A stretch of 64,000 nucleotides of DNA, taken from the NCBI GenBank assembly GCA_014873095.1, contig CP050848.1, forward strand, positions 2,601,850 to 2,665,849, in the 5' to 3' direction. The notes under the pieces were generated by a model. That model had not been told where the DNA came from, did not search any database, and worked only from the letters and a program-made list of their open reading frames with translations. Positions 25,803 through 33,899 of the stretch are shown here, one piece after another; the stretch's first letter is position 1; each line of letters opens with the position of its first letter. A program made the translations under genes and the position numbers. The DNA is from Planctomycetales bacterium ZRK34. Lineage in GTDB: Bacteria; Planctomycetota; Phycisphaerae; Phycisphaerales; Zrk34.

Positions 25803-27002
25803 ATGAAAAATGACCCCCCCGACATTCCGATTCAGTCGCTGGCGGACATCACGCCGCGCCTTGGGGAGATCCGCAAAACGCTCGCCGATTCACGTGAAAT
25901 GCTGCTGGCGAATCTCGTGATGATCTCCGAAATCCCCGCCCCGACGTTCAGCGAAGCCCAGCGTGTGCGATTTCTCGTCGACCGATTTGCCGAGTGCGGC
26001 CTGGACCGCACGAGCACCGATGAAGTCGGCAACGGCGTCGGCGTGCTCGAAGGCGCTGCCGAAGATCCGACACAAAATATCCTTGTCGTGGCCCATGCCG
26101 ATACCAACTTCGATACCACCGATGATCACACCGTCTCGATGCGTGAAGATCGGGTGCTCGGCGCCGGCGTCGGTGACAACAGCCTCGGTATGGCCACGCT
26201 CGCCACGCTGCCGACGTTGCTCGATCGACTGGGCATCGAGCTTCAATCGAACCTGATTCTGCTGGGCGCTACACGCTCACTGGGCCGCGGCGATCTGCAG
26301 GGCCTGCGCTTCTTCCTGGAAAATGCCGACACCCCGATCGAGGCGGCGGTGTGCATCGAAGGCGTGCAATTGGGGCGACTCAGCTACGCTTCGCTCGGCA
26401 TGCTGCGCGGCGAGATCACAGTGACTGTTCCCGAGGTCTATGACTGGACTCGCTTCGGCGCTTCCAGCGCCATCCTGATCCTCAACGACGTGATCAACCG
26501 CCTGATGGCCATCCCGCTGCCGCGCAAGCCGCGCACGAGCATCCTGCTTGGCTCAGTACGCGGCGGCACGTCGTACAACACGCTCGCGACCAGTGCCACG
26601 CTCCGTTTTGAGATCCGCAGTGAGTCGTCGAAGATTGTCCACAACGTCGGCGATGCCATCCGCGACATCACCGATGAGCTTTCGGCGCAGACCGCGGCCG
26701 AGGTCAAGGTCGACATCTTCGCTCAGCGCGAGCCCGGCGGTGTGCCGTTCGGTCATCCGCTGGTCGCCGCGACGCGACACATCATGCAGCACCTCGACAT
26801 CGACCCGCACATCACGCCTTCGATGAGCGAGTTAGCCACGCTGATCGGACGGAACATTCCCGCCGTGACGCTCGGATTGACCACCGGCGAGAATCTTCAC
26901 ACCGGTCGCGAGATGATCCGCATCGAACCCGTATACACCGGCCTGGCGCAGTTGATCGGCGTGCTGATGGCCATCGACCAGGGGGTGCGCCGTGCACATT
27001 GA
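25803..27002 (+). CDS. M20-fold peptidase homologue lacking the catalytic Glu pair
   Basis: 399 aa with the M20 di-zinc peptidase architecture. Metal-site residues H98 and D100 (VVAHADTN), D125 (GVGDNSLG) and a C-terminal His (GENLHTGRE) are kept. Where active relatives have GEEGLGDLRG, this protein has RSLGRGDLQG: the surrounding GxGD-L-x-G is conserved but the two glutamates (catalytic base and bridging ligand) are Ser159 and Leu160. It is thus probably a pseudo-peptidase or an enzyme with a changed chemistry. It overlaps gpgS by 11 nt, which ties it to solute metabolism. Confidence 0.85.
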   Translation: MKNDPPDIPIQSLADITPRLGEIRKTLADSREMLLANLVMISEIPAPTFSEAQRVRFLVDRFAECGLDRTSTDEVGNGVGVLEGAAEDPTQNILVVAHADTNFDTTDDHTVSMREDRVLGAGVGDNSLGMATLATLPTLLDRLGIELQSNLILLGATRSLGRGDLQGLRFFLENADTPIEAAVCIEGVQLGRLSYASLGMLRGEITVTVPEVYDWTRFGASSAILILNDVINRLMAIPLPRKPRTSILLGSVRGGTSYNTLATSATLRFEIRSESSKIVHNVGDAIRDITDELSAQTAAEVKVDIFAQREPGGVPFGHPLVAATRHIMQHLDIDPHITPSMSELATLIGRNIPAVTLGLTTGENLHTGREMIRIEPVYTGLAQLIGVLMAIDQGVRRAH

Positions 27003-27972
27003 CACCTGGCTTCGTGAAAACACCTTCCACCACCGCGATTTCTGGGACTTGCGCCAGCTCGTCGCCGCCAAGGAAAAGCAGAACCTCCGCGTATCGTTGT
27101 GCATCCCCACGCTCAACGAAGAAAAAACGATCGGCAAGGAGATCGTCATCTTCAAGAGCGAGTTGATGCAGCGGTACCCGCTGGTCGATGAGATCGCGGT
27201 CGTTGATTCGGGTTCATCCGATCGGACGCTCGAAGTCGCTGCCAGCTTTGGCGCGGATGTTTACCTGTCGTCGGAGATTCTGCCCGAGCAGGGATTCAAA
27301 CGCGGCAAGGGCGAGAACCTCTGGAAGGCGATCTACCAACTGACCGGCGATGTGATCGTCTACGTCGACGCCGACATCACCAACATCCACCCGCGCTTTG
27401 TCACGGGACTGGTCGCGCCGCTGATCTATCGGCCGGAGATGCAGTACGTCAAGGCGTTTTACGATCGACCGTTGGCGGTGGCGCCCGGCGTGACGAGACC
27501 GTCCGGCGGGGGGCGTGTCACGGAGATCCTCGTGCGCCCTCTGTTTTCGCTGTTCTTCCCGGAGCTTACAGCGATCGTTCAGCCGCTGTCCGGCGAGTAC
27601 GCAGTGCGGCGAGGCGTGCTGGAGCAGATTCCTTTCCCTGTCGGCTACGGCGTCGAAACGGCGCACCTGATCGATGTCTACGCCAAATCGGGGATGTCCG
27701 CTTTCGGTCAGACCGACCTCGAGCAGCGCGTGCACCGCAATCAGCCGACGTCCGACCTCGGCAAGATGTCGTTCGGCATCTTGCAGACGTTCCTCAACCG
27801 CATGAAGGGGCTCGGCATGATCAGCCAACTGCCCGAGATGTCGACGATCATGCGCCAGTTCCAGGTCAAGGACCGCGAGTTTCAGCAGACCGAGCGCCAG
27901 ATCATCGAAGACGAACGCCCACCGATGATCACGATCGACGCTTACCGCGAGAAATTTCACAGCAAGCGCTGA
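26992..27972 (+). CDS. gpgS: Glucosyl-3-phosphoglycerate synthase (GT81)
   Basis: 326 aa GT-A fold enzyme that joins glucose from a nucleotide sugar to 3-phosphoglycerate, the first step to the compatible solute glucosylglycerate. CIPTLNEEKTIG binds nucleotide, DSGSSDRT follows, and the metal-binding DAD is D126-A-D128 in VYVDADITN. GYGVETAHLIDVY near residue 215 is a GpgS landmark. The GTG start at 26992 lies inside the M20 gene, so translation is coupled. The matching phosphatase (GpgP) is not adjacent. Confidence 0.9.
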   Translation: MHIDTWLRENTFHHRDFWDLRQLVAAKEKQNLRVSLCIPTLNEEKTIGKEIVIFKSELMQRYPLVDEIAVVDSGSSDRTLEVAASFGADVYLSSEILPEQGFKRGKGENLWKAIYQLTGDVIVYVDADITNIHPRFVTGLVAPLIYRPEMQYVKAFYDRPLAVAPGVTRPSGGGRVTEILVRPLFSLFFPELTAIVQPLSGEYAVRRGVLEQIPFPVGYGVETAHLIDVYAKSGMSAFGQTDLEQRVHRNQPTSDLGKMSFGILQTFLNRMKGLGMISQLPEMSTIMRQFQVKDREFQQTERQIIEDERPPMITIDAYREKFHSKR

Positions 27973-27977
27973 ACGAA

Positions 27978-28961
27978 TCAGTCCTTGAGCTTGACGACAA
28001 TCTTGCCGTTGACGTGGCCGGTTTCCTGCTCGGCGTGCGCGGCGGGCAGGTCTTCCAGCTTGACAGTTTTACAGACATGCGTTTTGAGTCTGTCGGCGTC
28101 GATGAGTTCAGCGGCGGTGGCGAGAATTTCGCCCTGTGACTCGACGTCGAGGTTATTGACCTGTTTGGCGCCCATGAATTCCAGGTGCAGCGAGGCGCTT
28201 TTGCGGAACAGGGCCGGCACGATCTTGTCGGACTGATTCAGCACGATGCCGACGACGCGCCCGAGAACGCCCACGCACTCCAGGCATTGGTTGAAGGTTT
28301 CGCCGCCGACGTTGTCCATGACCACATGACAACCGCGGTTGTCGGTTTCCTGCATGACGCGCTCGACGACGTTTTCGTTCTTGTAGTTGATCACGACGTC
28401 GGCGCCGAGTTGCTTGCACAGATCGACGGAGCTGTCAGAGGAGGCCGTGGTAATCACGCGGCACTTGTGCAGTTTGGCGAGTTGAAGTCCAATGTGACCG
28501 ACACCGCCGGCGCCGGCCTGAATGAGCACGGTTTCGCCTTCGTGCATGCGGGCTTTTTCGTGCAGGGCTTCCCACGCGGTGAGCGTGACCAATGGAAAGG
28601 CGGCTGCAGTGACATGGTCGATGCTCTTGGGTTTGATCGCCGCAACGCGGGCATCCAGCAGAACGAACTCCGCATGGGCGCCGTGGTTCGCAAGCGACGG
28701 CGAAGCGAACACCTCATCGCCGACCTTGAAGTTCTCGACGCCCGGGCCGACTTCGACAATGACGCCGGACACGTCGTAACCAGGGATCAACGGAAAAGTC
28801 TTGGGGCCGTGCAATCCCTTGCGGATCTTCGTGTCGACGGGGTTCAGCGCCGCGGCATGGACTTCCACAAGCAATTGTCCCGGGCCGGGCGTCGGCTTGG
28901 GCATGTCCTGAATCTTGAGCACTTCCGGGGAGCCGAATTCGGTGATGGTCATGGCGCGCAT
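27978..28961 (-). CDS. Medium-chain zinc-free NAD(P)H:quinone oxidoreductase
   Basis: MDR superfamily enzyme of about 327 aa from ATG 28961 (MRAMTITEFGSPEVL), with a GGAG site upstream. The cofactor motif is AGAGGVGHIGLQLA and the GroES-like domain is complete. The catalytic and structural zinc cysteines of alcohol dehydrogenases are absent, pointing to the quinone-oxidoreductase/enoyl-reductase branch. It is convergent with gpgS (5-nt gap) and divergent from the aminotransferase. Confidence 0.9.
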   Translation of the reverse strand: MRAMTITEFGSPEVLKIQDMPKPTPGPGQLLVEVHAAALNPVDTKIRKGLHGPKTFPLIPGYDVSGVIVEVGPGVENFKVGDEVFASPSLANHGAHAEFVLLDARVAAIKPKSIDHVTAAAFPLVTLTAWEALHEKARMHEGETVLIQAGAGGVGHIGLQLAKLHKCRVITTASSDSSVDLCKQLGADVVINYKNENVVERVMQETDNRGCHVVMDNVGGETFNQCLECVGVLGRVVGIVLNQSDKIVPALFRKSASLHLEFMGAKQVNNLDVESQGEILATAAELIDADRLKTHVCKTVKLEDLPAAHAEQETGHVNGKIVVKLKD

Positions 28962-29040
28962 GGGGTTACTCCAGGCTAGAATGCGGGGCTTATCCCGCCG
29001 ATTGACACGTCTGTTTGTTCCGCCATTGTACAATACGCAT

Positions 29041-30342
29041 ATGATCGCGAACTCCACCCCATCGTTTCATTTTTCTCAGCGAGCCGCACGCACTGTCGAG
29101 CAACCCATCGGTTACCTGATGGCTCAGGCCGTGGACAATCCCGATGTCATCTCGCTGGCGGCGGGGCTTGTTGATTACCCGACGCTGCCCAGTGAAACGG
29201 CTTCAAAGCTGCTCGGCGATATTCTCAACGATCCCAAGCGCTCTAAGATCGCACTTCAGTACGGCACAACCGAAGGCCTCGGTGATCTGCGCCGCATGCT
29301 GTTGGAGCACATCGCTTCGCTGGATGAGGTCAAGGTCACCGAACTGGACGCATCGCCGGATGATGTGGTGATCACGACCGGGTCTCAGCAGTCGCTGTTC
29401 ATTCTGACGGATCTGCTGGTCGATCCCGGCGACATTGTCATCACGGCCTGGCCGAGTTACTTCGTCTACACCGGCGCGCTGGCGAGTTTCGGAGCGCGCG
29501 TGCGAAGCGTCGAGATGGACGAGCAGGGGATGGTACCCGAGTCGCTGGAGCGCGTGCTCGGTGAAATCGCCGAGGCGGGTGAACTGGAGCGCGTGAAGAT
29601 CGTTTATGTCTGCAGCTATCACCAGAACCCGACGGGCCTCACGCTTGCCGAGTCGCGCCGCCCGCGGGTGCTCGACATCGTCAAGCGTTACAGCCGGGGG
29701 CACCGCATTCTACTGCTGGAAGACGCGGCGTATCGCGAATTGACCTATGCCGGGACCGCGCCGCCTTCGATCAAACGATGGGATACGGAAAACCGATACG
29801 TCGCGCTGGCTCAGACATTCAGCAAACCGTTTGCGCCCGGATTGAAAACCGGGTACGTACTGCTGCCACGTGATCTTGTCGAACCGATGCTGTTACAGAA
29901 GGGGTCGCATGACTTCGGATCGGTCAATCTTGTGCAGCATCTGTTGGCTGAAGCGATCCGCCAGGGCGTATATGCCGAGCATGTGCAAATGCTCTGCGAT
30001 CACTACACGCATAAGCGTGATGCGATGCTTGAGGCGCTGGATGAACATCTGGGCGATTTCGAACCCGGCCAGACCCGTTGGACGCATCCGACCGGTGGGT
30101 TGTATGTGTGGCTGACGCTGCCGTCGCGATTGGACACAGGGCGCGGCTCGAAGCTGTTCGATCAGGCGATCAGCGAAGGGGTGTTATATGTGCCGGGGGC
30201 GTTCTGCTATCCGGCTGATTCGGCGCGCACCGCGCCGTGTCATCACATGCGATTGAGCTTCGGTACGGCAGGCATCGATCAGATTCGCGAAGGGGTCAAA
30301 CGCCTGGGGCGAGCGATTCGTGCCGTCGGCGGTGATCAATAA
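29041..30342 (+). CDS. PLP-dependent class I/II aminotransferase
   Basis: 433 aa fold-type I aminotransferase. The PLP lysine is in TFSKPFAPGLKTGYV. Residues SYHQNPTGLTL and LLLEDAAYREL are the usual PLP-ring and phosphate contacts. It resembles the 2-aminoadipate/multisubstrate aminotransferase group related to MocR regulators, but no DNA-binding domain is present. ATG 29041 fits both homology and a TACAAT box ending 6 nt upstream, suggesting a leaderless message. The amino-acid substrate is not assigned. Confidence 0.9.
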   Translation: MIANSTPSFHFSQRAARTVEQPIGYLMAQAVDNPDVISLAAGLVDYPTLPSETASKLLGDILNDPKRSKIALQYGTTEGLGDLRRMLLEHIASLDEVKVTELDASPDDVVITTGSQQSLFILTDLLVDPGDIVITAWPSYFVYTGALASFGARVRSVEMDEQGMVPESLERVLGEIAEAGELERVKIVYVCSYHQNPTGLTLAESRRPRVLDIVKRYSRGHRILLLEDAAYRELTYAGTAPPSIKRWDTENRYVALAQTFSKPFAPGLKTGYVLLPRDLVEPMLLQKGSHDFGSVNLVQHLLAEAIRQGVYAEHVQMLCDHYTHKRDAMLEALDEHLGDFEPGQTRWTHPTGGLYVWLTLPSRLDTGRGSKLFDQAISEGVLYVPGAFCYPADSARTAPCHHMRLSFGTAGIDQIREGVKRLGRAIRAVGGDQ

Positions 30343-30349
30343 TCGTCAT

Positions 30350-30379
30350 AAAAAACTGCGGCGGGACGATACCCGCCGC
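30350..30379 (-). terminator. Rho-independent terminator of the sulfatase gene
   Basis: GCGGCGGG / CCCGCCGC (30358-30365, 30372-30379) forms an 8-bp stem with a 6-nt loop. On the minus strand it is followed by AG and six T. It lies 33 nt after the sulfatase stop and 8 nt past the convergent aminotransferase stop. Confidence 0.85.
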
Positions 30380-30411
30380 TGAGTATTGATCCACGTTGCG
30401 ATTTAAGAAGA

Positions 30412-32502
30412 TCAGTTCTTCGCCCATGCGCTGAGTGTCTTGTTGTCGATCGCCCCGTAATAGATGCGCAGGTCGCTGATATTTCCGGCAAAAGGCATCG
30501 GTGCTTCATACTCACCGACGGAATCGCCGGAATCCTCGCCGAGCGACAGGCCTTCGGCGGGCCGCTTGGCGATGGCGGCTCCCTCTCCGCTGGCGACTGA
30601 CTTGCCATCGATGTACAGGTGAAGCTTCGTCTTGCCGTCGAGCACGCCGACAATGTTCACGGGCTTGTTCATCGGCACGGCTTTCGGACTGCTGACACCG
30701 ATGAGAAACCCATCGCTTCGCAACACGAAATTCGGCTTGCCGTCTTTGAGGTACAGGCTGTACCCCTGCGCTCCGCCGCCCTGGGCGATGATCACGCCAT
30801 CGGGCTTGGTGGGGGTGCAGGTTGCGCCGACACTAAACGGCTTGGCCGAGGGGTCCACATTTTTCGGAGCGGGCTTGTCGATGCCGTCGCGTTCGAGTAC
30901 GGCCTTCAGCGCGGTGGGCTTGATCTTCGGAGCTTTTTGCCTGCGAATCTGGTTGAGAATTTCGGAATAAGTGATGTCGGGGTTGGTGTCGCCGTACTGT
31001 TTCTGCAGATCACGAAGCTTGGCTTTGAGTTGTTTCACCGTGTCGGCGTAGGCCGGGTCGTCGTAGACGCTCTTGAGCTGTTTGGGATCCTTCTGCATGT
31101 CGTAGAGTTCCCATTCGTCGACCATTGGGAATCGCGCGAGCATGAAGTTTTTCGTGCGAATGCCATAGTGCGGCTGAACATCGTGGGGGCCGGGCTTGTA
31201 CTCGTAATAGTGGTAGTAGAAGGCATCGCGCCAGTCGCCGGGAGTCTTGCCTTTGAGGATCGGCACGAAGCTGCGGCCCTGCATGTCGTCGGGAACTTTC
31301 ACGCCGGCGGCGTCGAGAATCGTCTCGGCGAAGTCGAGATTGCTGACGAACGCCTCAGACTGCGAGCCGGGTTTGACCACGCCGGGCCAGCGCACCAGCA
31401 GCGGTGTCCGTAGCGACTCTTCGTAGATCCAGCGCTTGTCAAACCACCCGTGTTCGCCGAGGTAAAACCCCTGGTCAGAGCTGTAGATCACGATCGTGTT
31501 GTCCGCGAGGCCGGATTCGTCCAGATAGTCCAGGACGCGGCCGACGTTGCGATCGACCGAGTGCACGCAGCGCAGGTAGTCTTTCATGTATCGCTGATAC
31601 TTCCAACTGACCAGTTCGCTGCCGGAGAGATTCATCTTCTTGAAGGCTTCATTTTTCGGATCGTACGCGGCGTTCCATTTTTCCTTTTGCTCGGGCGTCA
31701 TGGCGCCGGGTGTAAAGTCCACTTTCAGGTCATGCTTCATGCGCATCGTTTTTTCAATGCTCATGTCCTGGTTGTGGGCGGGCGTGCCGCGGCCTGAGTA
31801 ATCATCAAAGAGCGTGTCGGGCTCGGGGATTTTGCGATCGTCGTAGAGCGAGAGGTCTTCCAGCGCCGGCTCCCAGGAGCGGTGGGGCGCTTTGTGCTGA
31901 TACATCACGAGGAAGGGCTTGTTGGGATCGCGTTTGTTTTTGAGCCAGTCGAGGGTGACATCGGTAATCACATCGGTGACGTAGCCTTCGTGGACAACCT
32001 GCTTGCCGTTGTCGATCATCGGCGGGTTGTAGTAGCGACCCTGGCCGGGGAGGATGTGCCAGTAGTCGTAGCCTTGGGGGTCGGTGACCAGGTGCCACTT
32101 GCCGATGACGGCGGTCTGGTAACCGGCCTGATGCATCAGCTTGGGCATCGTCTGCTGAGAGCCATCGAATTTTTCGGCGCCGGAGTTGCCGTAGTAGCCG
32201 TTGAGGTGGCTGTATTTGCCGGTCTGCACCACTGCGCGACTCGGGCCGCACAGGGAGTTGGTCACGAAGCAGTTCTTGAACAGCATGCCTTCTTTGGCAA
32301 TGCGGTCAAGGTTGGGCGTCTGGTTGATGTTGTGCCCGTAGGCGCTGAGGGCCTGGTAGGCGTGGTCATCGCAGAAGATGAACAGGATATTCGGCCGGCT
32401 TTTGGCCGACTTGGCTGCGGCTTCGGCGGCTATCGACGGGCCGAACAGGCTCAAGGTCAGCAGCAGGGCCATCCACAGGGGCAGGTACACGCGTTGGGGC
32501 AT
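30412..32502 (-). CDS. Arylsulfatase-family sulfatase with C-terminal ConA-like domain
   Basis: 696 aa secreted sulfatase, with a signal peptide to about residue 26. The formylglycine site is C85-G-P-S-R in TNSLCGPSRAVVQTG, and the metal ligands DDH (CDDHAYQ) and YSSDQGFYLGEHGWFDKRW (residues cited as landmark) are in place. After the catalytic domain (to about 500) comes a laminin-G/ConA-like fold of about 140 residues, likely a glycan-binding module. It probably removes sulfate from an algal polysaccharide; the exact ester is unknown. A dedicated formylglycine-generating enzyme is not in the window. Confidence 0.93.
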   Translation of the reverse strand: MPQRVYLPLWMALLLTLSLFGPSIAAEAAAKSAKSRPNILFIFCDDHAYQALSAYGHNINQTPNLDRIAKEGMLFKNCFVTNSLCGPSRAVVQTGKYSHLNGYYGNSGAEKFDGSQQTMPKLMHQAGYQTAVIGKWHLVTDPQGYDYWHILPGQGRYYNPPMIDNGKQVVHEGYVTDVITDVTLDWLKNKRDPNKPFLVMYQHKAPHRSWEPALEDLSLYDDRKIPEPDTLFDDYSGRGTPAHNQDMSIEKTMRMKHDLKVDFTPGAMTPEQKEKWNAAYDPKNEAFKKMNLSGSELVSWKYQRYMKDYLRCVHSVDRNVGRVLDYLDESGLADNTIVIYSSDQGFYLGEHGWFDKRWIYEESLRTPLLVRWPGVVKPGSQSEAFVSNLDFAETILDAAGVKVPDDMQGRSFVPILKGKTPGDWRDAFYYHYYEYKPGPHDVQPHYGIRTKNFMLARFPMVDEWELYDMQKDPKQLKSVYDDPAYADTVKQLKAKLRDLQKQYGDTNPDITYSEILNQIRRQKAPKIKPTALKAVLERDGIDKPAPKNVDPSAKPFSVGATCTPTKPDGVIIAQGGGAQGYSLYLKDGKPNFVLRSDGFLIGVSSPKAVPMNKPVNIVGVLDGKTKLHLYIDGKSVASGEGAAIAKRPAEGLSLGEDSGDSVGEYEAPMPFAGNISDLRIYYGAIDNKTLSAWAKN

Positions 32503-32577
32503 GGGGTTAACTCCGATTTAGTCGTCAAGTCGATTGGCGTTTGGCAGTCTAATACATGCGACGCCTATAGTGAAACC

Positions 32578-32805
32578 ATGGAATGCAACATTGATAAACG
32601 AGGGCGTATGGCTCGGGCGGTCTGGGGCATTGTCATGCTGCTCGGAGCCGTCGCCATGGTGGTTTGCGCGGTGGCGGGCTTTTTGAGCGGCTGGTGGGTC
32701 TGGGTTGTGGCCGCCGCACTGCTCGTTGCCGGGCTTTTCGGGCTCTACGAGGCTCGCAAAGGATGGTGCATGATGCGGGCGATGGGCTTTCGCACACCGA
32801 TGTGA
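32578..32805 (+). CDS. Small DUF2892-type inner-membrane protein
   Basis: 75 aa beginning MECNIDKRGRMARAVWG, with two hydrophobic helices and a C-terminal Cys motif (ARKGWCMMRAMGF). This is the DUF2892/YgaP-membrane layout: N-terminal Cys, two helices, then GWC. It starts at an ATG 6 nt after a TATAGT box, so the mRNA may be leaderless. The open frame continues far upstream, but that part is antisense to the sulfatase and is not coding. Confidence 0.82.
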   Translation: MECNIDKRGRMARAVWGIVMLLGAVAMVVCAVAGFLSGWWVWVVAAALLVAGLFGLYEARKGWCMMRAMGFRTPM

Positions 32806-32914
32806 TCAGTCCCGAACACTTTTGGCCTGTTATTGCGAACCTCTTACAATAACAGGATTCGACAACGCTTTATTGCAGCCGGCTGACGAGGCCGGACACC
32901 AAACCGGAGGGCAC

Positions 32915-33841
32915 ATGGACACGCAAGCTTCACTCATTCGGCGATGGCTCGTTGGATCGATCGGTGCGGTCATGGTGCTGGTTGTGCTGCATACTGCGGT
33001 GATTGGCGACACCCGCTCCGAGCGCCGCATTGAAGACATCCAATACGCCATTCGTGACAAGCAGGAAATCATCGACAAGTTGGTCGTGCAGCGTGAGAAG
33101 ATCGACCCGATCGTGACCCGTGAAAAGACCGCCTACGAAGAAGCGGAAAAGGAATACGACTCGCTGGAGGCAGAACTGGCTGAAGCGCGCAAGGCGGCGG
33201 GTGAAGCGAACAACGCCCTTCAGGATATTACACGGCAGCTTCAAGAGCAGATCGCCGCCGAGCCGCGCGTCGTCGAAGCTCAGCAGGCGGCCGATGCGGC
33301 ACGCGAGCGTTATGACCAGGTGCGTGAGCAGGCGATGGGACCGATCACGCAGGCCTCGGAATATCGCGAACTGGTTTCAGAAACCGAGAGCCGTCAGGAG
33401 AAGTTGAAGCTGATGCAGGATGCCGCGGCGGTGGTCGATCCGCTGGAGATTCAAACCCTGCAGTTCGAAATCAGTCAATTGCAGATCAAGAAACGCCAGT
33501 ATGTGGACAGTGAACTGGAGAAGGTGACGCAGGTCGCCGAGGCCAAGGAGGCGGTGGATCAGGCCAGCCGCAATCTCGCGCAGGTCCGGGCCCAGTATCA
33601 CCAGCAGATCGAGAACAACCCCCAACGTCGCGAGGCGGACAAAACCGCCACTGAAGCCCGGCAGAATATCGCTGAACTGTCTGCGAAGCTGCGCCAGGCG
33701 CGGGCTGATCTGGCGCGTTCCAAGGCGCGATACGCCAAAGCTTATTCCGTGGTGGCCGCTTTACAGAAGAAGATCGACTTCCAGGAAAAACTCATGGAAG
33801 GTTTGCAGGACGAACTTCGAGTGGCGCGTCAGGATCGGTAA
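32915..33841 (+). CDS. Membrane-anchored long coiled-coil protein
   Basis: 308 aa. One transmembrane segment (about residues 11-30) is followed by nearly continuous heptad-rich helix to the C-terminus, with repeats such as EKTAYEEAEKEYDSLEAELAEA. GGAGG precedes ATG 32915. No enzymatic motif is seen. The layout suggests a periplasmic or cytoplasmic rod that spaces or tethers envelope parts. The family is not recognised. Confidence 0.8.
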   Translation: MDTQASLIRRWLVGSIGAVMVLVVLHTAVIGDTRSERRIEDIQYAIRDKQEIIDKLVVQREKIDPIVTREKTAYEEAEKEYDSLEAELAEARKAAGEANNALQDITRQLQEQIAAEPRVVEAQQAADAARERYDQVREQAMGPITQASEYRELVSETESRQEKLKLMQDAAAVVDPLEIQTLQFEISQLQIKKRQYVDSELEKVTQVAEAKEAVDQASRNLAQVRAQYHQQIENNPQRREADKTATEARQNIAELSAKLRQARADLARSKARYAKAYSVVAALQKKIDFQEKLMEGLQDELRVARQDR

Positions 33842-33899
33842 GCGACTTCTGCATGTGATGTGACTTGGCCTGTGACGCTGATGCGTGTATTTAAAGGGT

